Part shown: piece after piece, positions 22,679-33,627 of the stretch
How positions within the stretch are numbered: the first letter of the stretch is position 1
How the letters are laid out: each line of letters begins with the position of its first letter
Assembly (NCBI RefSeq): GCF_000005505.3
Contig: NC_016133.3
Span: 58,989,237 to 59,053,236 of the forward strand
Direction of reading: 5' to 3'
DNA: 64,000 nt
Source: Brachypodium distachyon
Lineage: Eukaryota; Streptophyta; Magnoliopsida; Poales; Poaceae
Made by a program: the position numbers and the translations under genes
Notes under the pieces: generated by a model
Databases searched by the model: none
What the model was told of the DNA's origin: nothing
What the model saw: only the letters and a program-made list of their open reading frames with translations

Positions 22679-23721
22679 TGATGTGGGTCGGGGTGGCCCG
22701 ATCTTTCGATGAGATTGATAACTCTCGATTTGGGTAGGAGGTGACGTTGACGATCCGACTACGGCCTTAGAGGCAGCGCCTTAGCAATCGATACACCAAC
22801 TCCAAAGGGTTATTGATCATGCGGGGGCACGATCAACCTGACCACGAAGGTGTTTGTTCCTGCAAGCAATCGAAGAACAAGCAAAAACAAGATAAATAGC
22901 AGATGCAATCTAAAATTGCGAATATACTATATCAAACCAATGTCTCAACAAGACGATAAGTTGGAGTCTTGACGACGGTAAAACAGGTGGTCTAACCGAC
23001 ACACGCGATTACACGAAAGTAGCAAAGATGGCAAAACTTTATCTAATCAAAACCCAAGGCTCCTTAGGGGGGCTCATGGGGTATATAAAGGAGGAGGGAG
23101 AGATATTTTCGTCCACCTTGAGTAAGGAGGCCGAAATCCAACTCTATCTATAACTTTCCTAACAAACTACAATTCTTTAGGAAACAGAAAAACAGATTCG
23201 TCAGCTTGTTTTGTCCGTCACGGTCAGCACGAGTCGAATCTCTTGATGGGGCCAGATCCGTTGGAAAGGTCTTGTAATTACCTTTCCAACAAGTACTTGT
23301 TTGCTTGATTTGGACTCCGGATGCGGCCTGGGTGATTAAAACAAATTCGGATCTCCTGACAGCTCGGACCCGAATCGGATTCAACTTTAATTCGTGATAT
23401 CTTTCTCTAGCAAGCTCCGAATCATGTGCCGTTTGATTTGCTGGAAAATACACTTTAAATCCTTCCATCTCAGCTGTATGAATGCTTGATTCTTGTTGGC
23501 CCTCCCGTTTGCCTCCATCGTATCTCATCTTGACCTTGGACTTGAAAAACTCGACAAGATGTCTACGTAATAAAACGAGACAAGATAGTAGTAGCTCCGC
23601 CTCTTCATAAATATGACAATCAAAACAATTACTACTTGAATTCACCTGATTATAAATCTTGTCAAATATTATAGAATTGAAGGTATCAAAGGTCGTATCC
23701 ATGGTTAGCATGTCCATATCA
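22679..23721. mobile_element. Solo LTR (1,043 bases)
   Basis: Begins TGATGTGGGTCGG and ends CATATCA, so it has TG...CA ends with the short TGAT/ATCA inverted repeat. A 5-base target duplication TTTGT stands at 22674-22678 and 23722-23726. It contains a TATA-like gtatataaagg near 23080 and no coding sequence, as expected for an LTR left after recombination. Superfamily not determined. Confidence 0.85.
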
Positions 23722-24656
23722 TTTGTGGATATAGGTTTCTGAAGGTTGAGAATTTTTTTGCCAAAAGAAAAGAAGGTTGAGGATTTTGAAGGAACGTTGT
23801 CAGTGTCATGAACAAAAAGTTGAGCGTCCAGTGTGCCATGGACATTAAGCGTACAGCCAAATTTCTTTGAATCGTGGACTGGGTGATCCGATGCCGTTAT
23901 ATCTGGCTACAATACACTGCTATCAGATTGGAAGGGCCTTAGGCGAATTTTATTAGAAATAAGAAGAAGTACAGGGGGCAGCAGGAAGATGAGCCACACC
24001 TGGTAAATTTCAAGTGAATGACGCCTGCACAGCGGCAGCGGCTCAAGAAACTTTACACACACAATCGTGTTGAACAGAATAAATTTGGGACGAAGCTACA
24101 GAGCTTTGATGAATGGAAAGAACTATATGTGCTGTCAAAAAGATCAAACAACTTACAAATATATAGCATACCCAAAGTTTTTTTTTTTTTTGGGGAAATA
24201 GCATACCCCAAGATGGGTCAACCGGAATAAGATCATGCCTATGCACTGATTGTATCACAGAACTCCAGTTGAGAAAATCAGACATATTGTCTCTGCGATT
24301 GTGTGTTTGATCATCGCTGGCAACACAGCGCATGATGACCCTTGATCGGGTTTTGTAACAGCAATAATCCTTAATTTTGGCAATGCAACCACAAGTACAA
24401 AGCAGTTGCAGGCATGGCAAATACAGTAACCATCGATTACATTAAAATAATTGTTACAAGCACATTATAACTCTTGAACAAAGAAAGTTCTAAGCACAAC
24501 AGAGCACAGACACGATTCAATAAAAGTTTCCCAAGCAACATGACTCCGATAATGCAGATCTGAAGTCTCCAATTGGCAGTATGAAACCAGACACACTTAG
24601 ACCGAATGCGGTAATAATGCACACATGTAATATATGCACACTTTTTTGTCCCCTCT
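23722..24656. other. 3' flank of the ankyrin-PGG pseudogene D
   Basis: No gene. The part from about 24400 to 24656 is an inverted homologue of the 3' region of ankyrin copy E (about 45922-46150). It is therefore the old 3' UTR. The rest is AT-rich and unassigned. Confidence 0.5.
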
Positions 24657-25489
24657 TCAAGCTAATGGTGTTGGCGGTTGTACTTCTGGTTCCACTTTGC
24701 GGACAGGGTAGTTTAATGCAGTCGTCAGACAAAAGGTGACTACAATGGGCCAAGCATTAAATATAATAGCAGTCGCGAAATAGAGCACTGACAATAGGGA
24801 TGTCCAGACTGTCCCGGAACATATGCCCTTTCGCCTACAGTATGATGGTACCAAAAAAGCACCCTTGATTGCCAGTTCCCAACGTTGATAGAGCAATACA
24901 AGAGAACTCAGGATACATACTGCAACAGCAGTCCTATAAGCAACTGGAGCTAGAATCATATAGGTACCAAGTGCAAAGGCAGTTACCAAGCTTGTAACCG
25001 AAACCAACATGAGCTGGTAGGCCATGAATAAATGCTTTATTCGGGTCCCAGTGTCTACTAGGGGAGATCCAGAAGACGTGAGAGATATAGTGGCCATTGT
25101 AGAGGAAGTGAAGGCAAGTGTGTTGGCAATTGTGAATGCATCGAAAACATACTTTCCGCCAAGTGTTGGTGTGCCTCCATTAGTGTGGTCGTCAGCTCTA
25201 TAACCTCCAGGCATTGCAAAACTTGCACCAAACGTCACGGTTGCAATTAGGACTGAACCAATACATAGACTTTGTGTCGCGTCTTTCACTATCGCCTCAT
25301 ATTTCTTTATTTTGTCCATCTTTCTTGCTTGGAGATCAATGTTGTCTTTTTTTATATAGTAATTCCAGCTACGAATACCCACTTCAGCACCGACCATCTT
25401 TAGTACAGTGTATATTTTTTGTTCACTGCTCTGCGAAATCAAAATAAATGAATTTGAACAATGCAAATTAATCTCAATAGTAAGTTCTG

Positions 25490-26295
25490 AGGGATTTTAC
25501 GGTACCCTATACTGCTAAGGGGTGGGAGCAGTAGATAAATCTGCACCGTTGATTTGATAGCCATTTAAAAGTATTAAGGGTAAAAGATCCCTTTCTGTAC
25601 GTGAATAGCAATTTGTAATGGGCTGAAGCCCATTTGCTCTCATCACCTAGCTCTGTACACGTACGTTCGGCCGCCCACCGCTCGACTCGCTCCGCAGCCG
25701 GACTTGGCCGTCCCAGCCGTCGTAGACCTCGCCCCGGTCACCGGACTCCGCCGTCCCCGCCGTCGTCGACCTCGCCCCGGCTGCCGGACTCTGCTGTCCC
25801 AGCCATCGTCGACCTCGCCCCGGCCGCCAGATTCTGCTATGGCGCCGTCCTTGCCGTCGTCTACCTCACTCCGGCCGTTTACAAATTCTAGCACAAACAA
25901 CAATCAGAACTCGGTAGACTAGCTATTTGTCTTGGTGGACGACGTGCTTAGTCCTCCATCGTCCAGAATGTGGGCGATTAGCCGATGACGCTACGTCATG
26001 AAATTTTTGTCAGGTGCTTGGTCATCAGGTTGTACGCGTATTATTGAGGAGTCCGGCCTGCGAGGAAGACGATCGCTGCCGTAAGATACGAGGAAGGCAG
26101 AGGTCGGGCATGGCGGCGGCGTGCCTCTGATCGGAGAAAATGGGCCTCGGCCCAACACTCCTGGATAAATTACTTACGTAAAAACATATTGATAATTAAA
26201 TGCAAATAGCGTTAATGTCCTGGAAAATGGACGGTCAGATTAAGTATATACCGCTCTCCTTTCCCGGGCAGTATAAAGGTCCGTAAAAGAGCTCT
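25490..26295. mobile_element. Mutator-like non-autonomous element
   Basis: An 806-base insertion in intron 2 of the ankyrin gene, flanked by a perfect 9-base duplication TAAGTTCTG (25481-25489 and 26296-26304), the hallmark of Mutator elements. The ends share TTTTACGG and TATACTGC as imperfect inverted repeats. The interior (about 25670-25900) is GC-rich with a roughly 55-65-base degenerate repeat built on GTCGACCTCGCCCCGG. It has no transposase and may carry a captured gene piece. Confidence 0.85.
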
Positions 26296-26564
26296 TAAGT
26301 TCTGGTTCTCATATCCGAGGCAGTACATGTTTACAAAAATAAAATGATCGTGTCTATTACCTGATTGTAATACAATCCGTCAGGAATATTGTACCATGCT
26401 ATATCTCGCGGAGTATCCCCTTCTTCATTTGTTAAATTCAAGTGTACTTAAAGGGCTGAATATTCCGAGTTTCCCTGTCTGGACAGCTAGGTGCAGTGCA
26501 GTGTTCCCATTTTTGTCTTGCACATTCAAAATCCATGATAAAGACTGGTTTCTGCAAGCATAAC

Positions 26565-27285
26565 CGTAGAGAATTCGAGGTGGACCTAACACACTACGAG
26601 AGGGCCTATTCACCTATACCAACTATTTTGGTGTAGTTGATTAGTCCCTTTTTATTTCTACTTACTTAGTGCAAACTTCCGGACGGCAGAGCCACTCACG
26701 TTAAAGCAAGTCTTGAATCCGGGCGGTTATGCCACTCACGTTGAAACAAGACCGTTGTGATTCCGGGCGAATCCGCTCACGTTAAATCACAACTTATATG
26801 CACTAAGTGCTTAGAAATAACAAGGCCTAACCGGGAGACTTATATGAACAAAGTAGTACTATATTGCTTTAGAAATATTAGTACAAGAGAGAGCATACAC
26901 ACCTTACACTTGCTCACACCTTGTTCTCCACCTTCTTCACTTTCTTATTCTCTACTACACAAGGTGTGAGGCAAGAGCCTCTATTTATAGGACTACATGG
27001 CCATTAGATCTTTGACATGTGTCAAAATCTTAGACATTGATATAAAATATCTAAAGCCTTCCACACACTTCTACATAAATATCTAGGTACTAGAAGGTTT
27101 CCTATTTATTTATTTTAAATTCCTATTCTAGAGTATTCCAAAGCTTTTACATAATTCTTCATGCATATCTAAACACTAGAAGGTTCCCTCTTTTATTTAT
27201 TTTATATTCTAGAGTATTCCATAGTAATGTCTTCTTTCTTGTAATATTGAGAACATTCTAGAAGCTTGCATTGTATTCTCCAACA
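26565..27285 (-). repeat. 3' LTR of the Copia element
   Basis: 721 bases, the same length as the other LTR. Polypurine tract adjoins at 27286-27296. Confidence 0.93.
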
Positions 27286-27296
27286 CTCCCCCTCAA
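27286..27296 (-). other. Polypurine tract of the Copia element
   Basis: On the minus strand TTGAGGGGGAG directly precedes the 3' LTR. It primes plus-strand DNA synthesis in LTR elements. The last codons of the polyprotein overlap it. Confidence 0.8.
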
Positions 27297-30200
27297 TGCA
27301 AAGCTTCTTTGGTGACCATGCCAAGAGCTTCTCGAAACTTATCGAACTTTGATTTGTTGAGACTCTTGGTGAGGATATCTGCAGTCTGGTCTTCTGTCTT
27401 TGTTGGCACCATCTCAATTTTCCCCTTAAGGATCTTTTCTCTGATGTAGTGGTAGTGCACCTCTATGTGCTTTGTCCTTGCATGGAAGACAGGATTTTCT
27501 GCTAGCCTTATGGTGGATAAGTTATCACAGAAAATCCATACCTGATCTTTTGGAGTTTGATGAAGGTCTTCTATCAATTGTTTAAGCCAGGTGCTTTCTT
27601 GTGCTGCCGCTGCCGCTGATCGATATTCTGCTTCGGTACTTGACAGTGCCACTGTAGGTTGCCTTTTGCTGCACCATGTTATGGCTCCCGATCCAAGACT
27701 GGAGAGATATCCAGTGGTTGATCTCTGTGTATCACAATCTCCGGCATAGTCGGCGTCGCAGTAACCAATAACCTGGCATTCTTTTGTTTTCTTATATAGG
27801 ATGCCATAATTTAATGTGCCTTTGACATACCTGAGTATTCGCCTTATTGCATCAAGGTGAGGCTTCTTTGGTGTGCTCATGTATCGGCTTGCCACTCCAA
27901 CGGCATAGGAAATATCTGGCCGACTAAGTGTCAGATAGATAAGACTCCCGACCAGTTGCCGATACATGGTTGCATCCTCCAAGTTCTTTCCTTTGTCTTC
28001 TTAAAGTCTTGCGTTAGGATCCATAGGAGTGGAAATAGGTTTGCAGTCAAGCATCCCATACCTCTTAAGAAGGTCCTTCGCATACTTTTGTTGGCCTAAG
28101 AATATCCCATTCTTAGTGTGCTCCACCTCAAGTCCAAGGAAGTGTCTTAACTCACCAAGTTCCTTCATTTGAAATCTCACGGAGAGATTTTCCCTTGTCC
28201 TTTCTATCTCCTCGGAGTAATCTCCCATGATGATCAAGTCATCAACATAGACTAGAACTATTGCTAGTCTTCCTTCCTTGGCCATCATAAATAAATTAGA
28301 GTCTGATGGAGCAACTTTAAAGCCATTGTGTACTAGGAACTCACCGATTTTTCCGTGCCATGCTCTTGGTGCTTGCTTTAGCCCGTAGAGTGCCTTCTTT
28401 AGTTTGCAGACATGCTCGGGGTATTTCTTGCTCTCAAACCCCTTTGGCTGCTCCATGTAAATCTCCTTGTCAAGTTCTCCATGCAGAAAGGCATTCTTGA
28501 CATCCATCTGCCACAACTCCCAAGACTTGCTGGCAGCCAATGCAAGCAAGACTCGAACTGTTGTGATTTTTGCCACCGGACTGAATGTTTCTTCGTAATC
28601 CAGTCCATACTCCTGCGAGAAACCTCGTGCCACAAGTCGAGCTTTATACCTTTCAATTGAGCCATCTGTTCGGGTTTTCACTTTGTAGACCCATTTGCAG
28701 GATATTGGCTTCACGTCCTTTGGCTTTGGCACTAAGTCCCATGTTTGGTTTTCCTTTAGTGCCTTAATCTCTTCTTCCATCGCCTTCTGCCACTTAGGGC
28801 CTCGTGCTGCTTCTTCATAGGAAGATGGCTCAATAGGTAAAGACTCATCGGCAAGAGCAGCATTAGCGTACCTTGGATTGGGCTTCCTGGGTCTTGTTGA
28901 TCTTCGAAGTTCTTGATCATGCTCCTCGGTTTGTGGCTCTTCAGGTTGGTGTATGCCAGTCTTCCACGGACTCTTGGTCTTACTTGGTGAGCTCCTTTCT
29001 CCTTCACTTGGGGTTTCTAACTTCTGATCTCTTTCTTCTTCTATAACCTCCTCCACGTCAGGTGACTCAGGAATCTCTTCTTTCTTAGGGGACCACCATG
29101 AAGAAGCTTCATCGAACACAATGTTCCTTGAGATGTGACATTTACCTGTGGTTGGATCACAACACCTCCATCCTTTTCGAGCATCATCGTAACCAACAAA
29201 GATGCACCTCTTCGCCTTCTTTTCAAACTTGGTTCTTAGGTGATCTGGCACAAAGATATAGCATACGCGACCAAATACCTTGAGGTGGCTGATGGCTGGT
29301 TTCATCCTCCAAAGCTTCTCATGTGGTGATTTGAACCCCAACCTCACTTGTGGTAGCTTATTAATCACATGAGCTGCAGTCCTCATACACTCGGCCCAGA
29401 ATCTTCCAGGAACATTTTTGGCATGCAACATACTCCGACAAGTTTCCGCAAGGTGACGATTCTTGCGCTCCGCTACTCCATTTTGTTGTGGAGTATTAGG
29501 GCAAGTTAACTGCCTTTTTATCTTATTTTTCTTGAGATAGATGGTGAACTCATTGGATAAATATTCTCTCCCATTGTCAGTGCGTAGGCACCATATCTTA
29601 TACTCGAGTTCACCTTCTATCATATCCTTAAATTCCTTAAATTTCATAAAGGTCTCAGACTTCTCCTTCATAAAGTATACCCAAACGTACCTTGAGAAGT
29701 CGTCGATGAAGGTCACCATGTATCTCATGCCTCCAAGTGATATTTGCTTGACTGGGCCAAAGACATCTGAGTGTATGAGCTCTAGAGGTACCTTTGACTG
29801 ATGCTGCGATTCCTTGTATGGCAATTGGTGCGCCTTGCCATACTGACATCCAGCACAGACCATGTCTGTACGGATATCAAGATCAGGAAGCCCCTTCACT
29901 ATGTGCTTCTCCATCATCTCCTTCAACTTGTGGTAGCTGACGTGTCCAAGCCGCGCATGCCAAAGATCAGCCGTCTCATTCTTCCGAGTCTTGTCTATGT
30001 ATGCTAACTCAGCAGAGAGCACAAAGAGTGAGTCTCTCTTTTTCCCTTCCATGATGGGTGTGCCGATCACCTTGAGCCTTCTGAAGATTGCTACTTCTTG
30101 TGAACCAAACAGAACATACTTCCCTTCTGCTGTCAGTTGAGGTACTGACAACAGATTCTTCTTCAAGCCTGGGACGTGGTAGACTCTCTCAAGTTGGAGT

Positions 30201-31604
30201 TGTTGAGGACCATACCTTGGAACGGCTGTCTTTCCAACATGGGAAATCGATAGCTTGGAGTTGTTGGCTGTCAGCACCATTTTTCCTCCCTTGTACTCGG
30301 TCATATCTTGCAGCTCGTTGTCATCATTAGTCATATGGTTGGAGCACCCAGAATCAACGATCCAATCATCTTTATAGTTGATTTTTGGATCCTTGATTGC
30401 TGCAAGGGCTGGCGCCTACATGTCCTCCTCCAACTCTTCTTCATCCGTTGCAAAGACTGGTGGCTCCATGTCTTCCTCCAACTCTTCTTCATCCATCGCA
30501 AAGGCTGATGCCTCCATATCTTCCTCCAACTCTTCTTCATCCATTGCAAGGGCTGGCACCTTCATGTCTTCCTCCAAGTCTTCTATGTCAACCTCTTGAG
30601 AGTATCCAGCTTCGGCGTCCCATTCTTCTTCGCTCATGGATGCTTCTAGAGTGATCTCCTCTTTCTCTTTTGTGGTGGCCACATTCCCTTCATAACGCCT
30701 TCTTGGATATCGACATTCTCGAGTAAGGTGACCTTTCTTACCACAATTGGAGCATCTATCATTTGACCTCCTTGGAAATCGGCATTCTCGAGCAAAGTGA
30801 CCTGCCTTGCCACAATTGAAGCATCCATCACTTGGTCTCCTTGCATTCTTCTCGTACCATTTTGGTCCTTGTCTTTCTCGTTGGTCTCCCCCTGAAGAGT
30901 TGCTTCTCTCCTTTGGATGTTCTTTCCCACCTTCTGTCCACTTAGGCTTGGGCTTCCATTGTTTTTGGTGTGGGCTCTTCTTCTTAGTGAAAAGTGCCTC
31001 CTCTTCTTCCTTTATGGTTATGCTCCACATCTTCTTAGCTAACTCCTCTTGATTTACCAATAAATTCTCCAACTCCACTACTGAAGGTGGAGTAGGCCAT
31101 CCCATCACCGCAGCCATAAACCCATTGTATTCGGGTCTAAGACCGTGGATGATGATTCATCCGAGTCTCGCTCACCTTCTCATCCGGGGCAAGTTGGGAT
31201 ATCTCACGGCAAATAAACTTCACATTCGAAAAATATTGACTGATGGATAGATTGCCTTGTGAGATACCTGCGAGCTCATTTTTCAAGAGCTGGAGCCGTG
31301 CTTCATTTTTTCTTGAGAATAGCTTTGCCAAAGTCTCCCATACCTCCTTAGGTGTCTTCTCATCACGGATGTGCTCCAATAGATCCTCTTCGATGGTCGT
31401 CTTCAATACAAACATGGCCTTCCTTGACTTGATCTTCCATTTCCGCAAGGCATCAGCATTCTCTGGAGGAAATGCTTCGGTGCCCGCAACGACCTCCCAT
31501 AGGTCCTGACCTTGTAGGTAGGACTCCATGCAGGTCTGCCAATAGCCATAGTTGTGGCTATTAAGCTTTCTGATCCCGCTGCTTGAGCTAGCAAGATCCG
31601 CCAT
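27293..31604 (-). pseudogene. Copia gag-pol coding region, disrupted
   Basis: Gag starts at ATG 31604 (MADLASSSSG). A one-base insertion near 31157 shifts the frame, and the rest of gag continues from about 31150. Two CCHC zinc knuckles follow ([14 protein letters not shown] and [14 protein letters not shown]), then an acidic repeat (DEEELEEDM three times or more). A nonsense TAG at 30416 lies in that repeat. Protease has VDSGCSNHM, integrase the HHCC finger and DDE core, reverse transcriptase YVDDLII. A TAA at 28001 precedes the RNase H part (SSTEAEY). The coding region is defective on three counts, so the copy should be non-autonomous. Confidence 0.92.
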
Positions 31605-31767
31605 GGTGACTTGCGCCCAGCGTCAAGTAAGCTTTGGTCCCGGACCAGCTTCACAGTCCTAGACTGTGCACCAGCAGAGTTTCCCCTCAGCGCCTTCCTG
31701 TTGCACCGAACAAAGCAAGCACCCTGTGCTTACAACTCTTCCTCCAAATGACGGTCCCGGACCGCCT

Positions 31768-31779
31768 GCTCTGATACCA
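31768..31779 (-). other. Primer-binding site of the Copia element
   Basis: TGGTATCAGAGC on the minus strand, two bases inside the 5' LTR, is complementary to the 3' end of initiator methionine tRNA, the usual plant Copia primer. Confidence 0.9.
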
Positions 31780-31781
31780 AC

Positions 31782-32502
31782 TGTAGAGAATTCGAGGTGG
31801 ACCTAACACACTACGAGAGGGCCTATTCACCTATACCAACTACTTTGGTGTAGTTGATTAGTCCCTTTTTATTTCTACTTACTTAGTGCAAGCTTCCGGA
31901 CGGCAGAGCCACTCACGTTAAAGCAAGTCTTGAATCCGGGCGGCTATGCCACTCACGTTGAAACAAGACCGTTGTGATTCTGGGCGAATACGCTCACGTT
32001 AAATCACAAATTATATGCACTAAGTACTTAGAAATAACAAGGCCTAACCGGGAGACTTATATGAACAAAGTAGTACTATATTGCTTTAGAAATATTAGTA
32101 CAAGAGAGAGCATACACACCTTACACTTGCTCACACCTTGTTCTCCACCTTCTTCACTTTCTTATTCTCTACTACACAAGGTGTGAGGCAAGGGCCTCTA
32201 TTTATAGGACTACATGGCCATTGGATCTTTGACATGTGTCAAAATCTTAGCCATTGATATAAAATATCTAAAGCCTTCCACACACTTCTACATAAATATC
32301 TAGGTACTAGAAGGTTTCCTATTTATTTATTTTAAATTCCTATTCTAGAGTATTCCAAAGCTTTTACATAATTCTTCATGCATATCTAAACACTAGAAGG
32401 TTCCCTCTTTTATTTATTTTATATTCTAGAGTATTCCATAGTAATGTCTTCTTTCTTGTAATATTGAGAACATTCTAGAAGTTTGCATTGTATTCTCCAA
32501 CA
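31782..32502 (-). repeat. 5' LTR of the Copia element
   Basis: 721 bases with intact TG...CA ends; pairs with 26565-27285. Confidence 0.93.
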
Positions 32503-32573
32503 ATAACCGACTGTCCCAACTTTCATTTTGTCAACTGCAACATGAAGAAATGTTCTTCCCCTAGCATCACGCA

Positions 32574-33627
32574 TGATGAGCATTATATTCAGTACTTTTC
32601 GTGCGCATTTTCAGAGTTTTTGCACTGCTTAAATTCTTTTTTTCACTCCTGAAAGTATGTTAAAGTAACAGATTCCACTCCAAAGAGGCAATTACAATCT
32701 TCAATTCTTTATATGCAGGAAGGGGCGAAAAAGGCCCAGAAACTTCAATTAATTAGGCCGAGCACCTCACTCAACATTAAGAAGGACTTTACAAGGAGAA
32801 GAATGTTAGCAGCAGGGATCAACTTGGGCACTAAAGAAAATAATTAGAGGACTGAAAGGCAAAAGGGGAGTCACTCCATGGCCATGTGCCGGTGGCTTTT
32901 CCAGAAGGACAAAAGAAAAGGGGGAGGGGAGACAGATCGAGAAGAGGGGAGGAGATCAGAAAAGAGAAGAAGGGAGGAGAATGGAGGTCGCGGCTGGAGA
33001 TCCGCCTCACCGCTAGGCTGCTCGTCCACATCGTCATCAAGCTCGAGTATTTGTTCTGCATCTTCCCGATCCGGCTTCCTCTGCTTCTCCTGCTTCGCCG
33101 CTTCAACAACTTGGCAAAAAAATCTCTGAACCCTCTTCTACAGCAGCTCTTTGGTGACGAAGTCCAACCACTCTTTCCCTTCCCTTGCTCTTTTGCTGAT
33201 CTTGTTGTACTTGCATTTGGAAAGATAAATCGTGTGAAACTTGCTGCTGTTCGTGTTGCTTCTTGTAAGACAGAAACCTGCAAGAATTTGATAACCTGTG
33301 TTTTGTTAGGCCTCTTGCTTCCTCAGTTCTTTAGTTTCAGTAATTAGTGAGTCATATCTTTACTGCTTGTTATTATTTCAGAAAAATACCAAAAACATTA
33401 GACAAGTTTATTTTTCTGTTCGTGGTTCATATAGTTTCTTTGTGCTGTCCGTAATTTAGATTCAGAGTAAACCTGTTACTTGAGTTCACTAAAGTGCAGT
33501 CCAGAGCTCTTTTGTCACTACTTTTAAACACCAGTTTGTGTGAGTCTAGCTTTGGGAGTTTGCTTAATATTTGTAACTCAATCCCTGTGGAGAGAACGAC
33601 ATATCACTGTAAATTTTGCATCGATCA
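32574..33627 (+). mobile_element. Solo LTR (1,054 bases) inside ankyrin exon 2
   Basis: Starts TGATGAGCATTATATTC and ends GCATCGATCA; target duplication ACGCA at 32569-32573 and 33628-33632. The end contains ccctgtggagagaacgaca, a phrase common at the 3' end of grass Gypsy LTRs, so Gypsy and plus orientation are likely. No coding sequence inside. Confidence 0.87.

Larger units (their letters stand above)
26565..32502 (-). mobile_element. Ty1/Copia LTR retrotransposon, nearly full length
   Basis: A 5,938-base element with two 721-base LTRs. Host sequence ATAAC is duplicated at 26560-26564 and 32503-32507. Transcription runs leftward: 5' LTR 31782-32502, then primer-binding site, gag, protease, integrase, reverse transcriptase, RNase H, polypurine tract, 3' LTR 26565-27285. 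The order with integrase before reverse transcriptase defines Copia. The outer end of the left LTR reads CG instead of the TG seen in the other LTR. About 12 differences separate the LTRs (about 1.7 percent), so insertion was fairly recent. It sits inside a coding exon of the ankyrin gene. Confidence 0.95.

Noticed and set aside
25634..25922. Overlapping Pro/Arg-rich frames within the Mutator-like element
   Set aside because: They follow from a tandem GC-rich unit; treated as element cargo, not a gene.
32831..33347. Frames on both strands within the solo LTR 32574-33627
   Set aside because: They lie wholly within an LTR with TG...CA ends and a target duplication; no motif.
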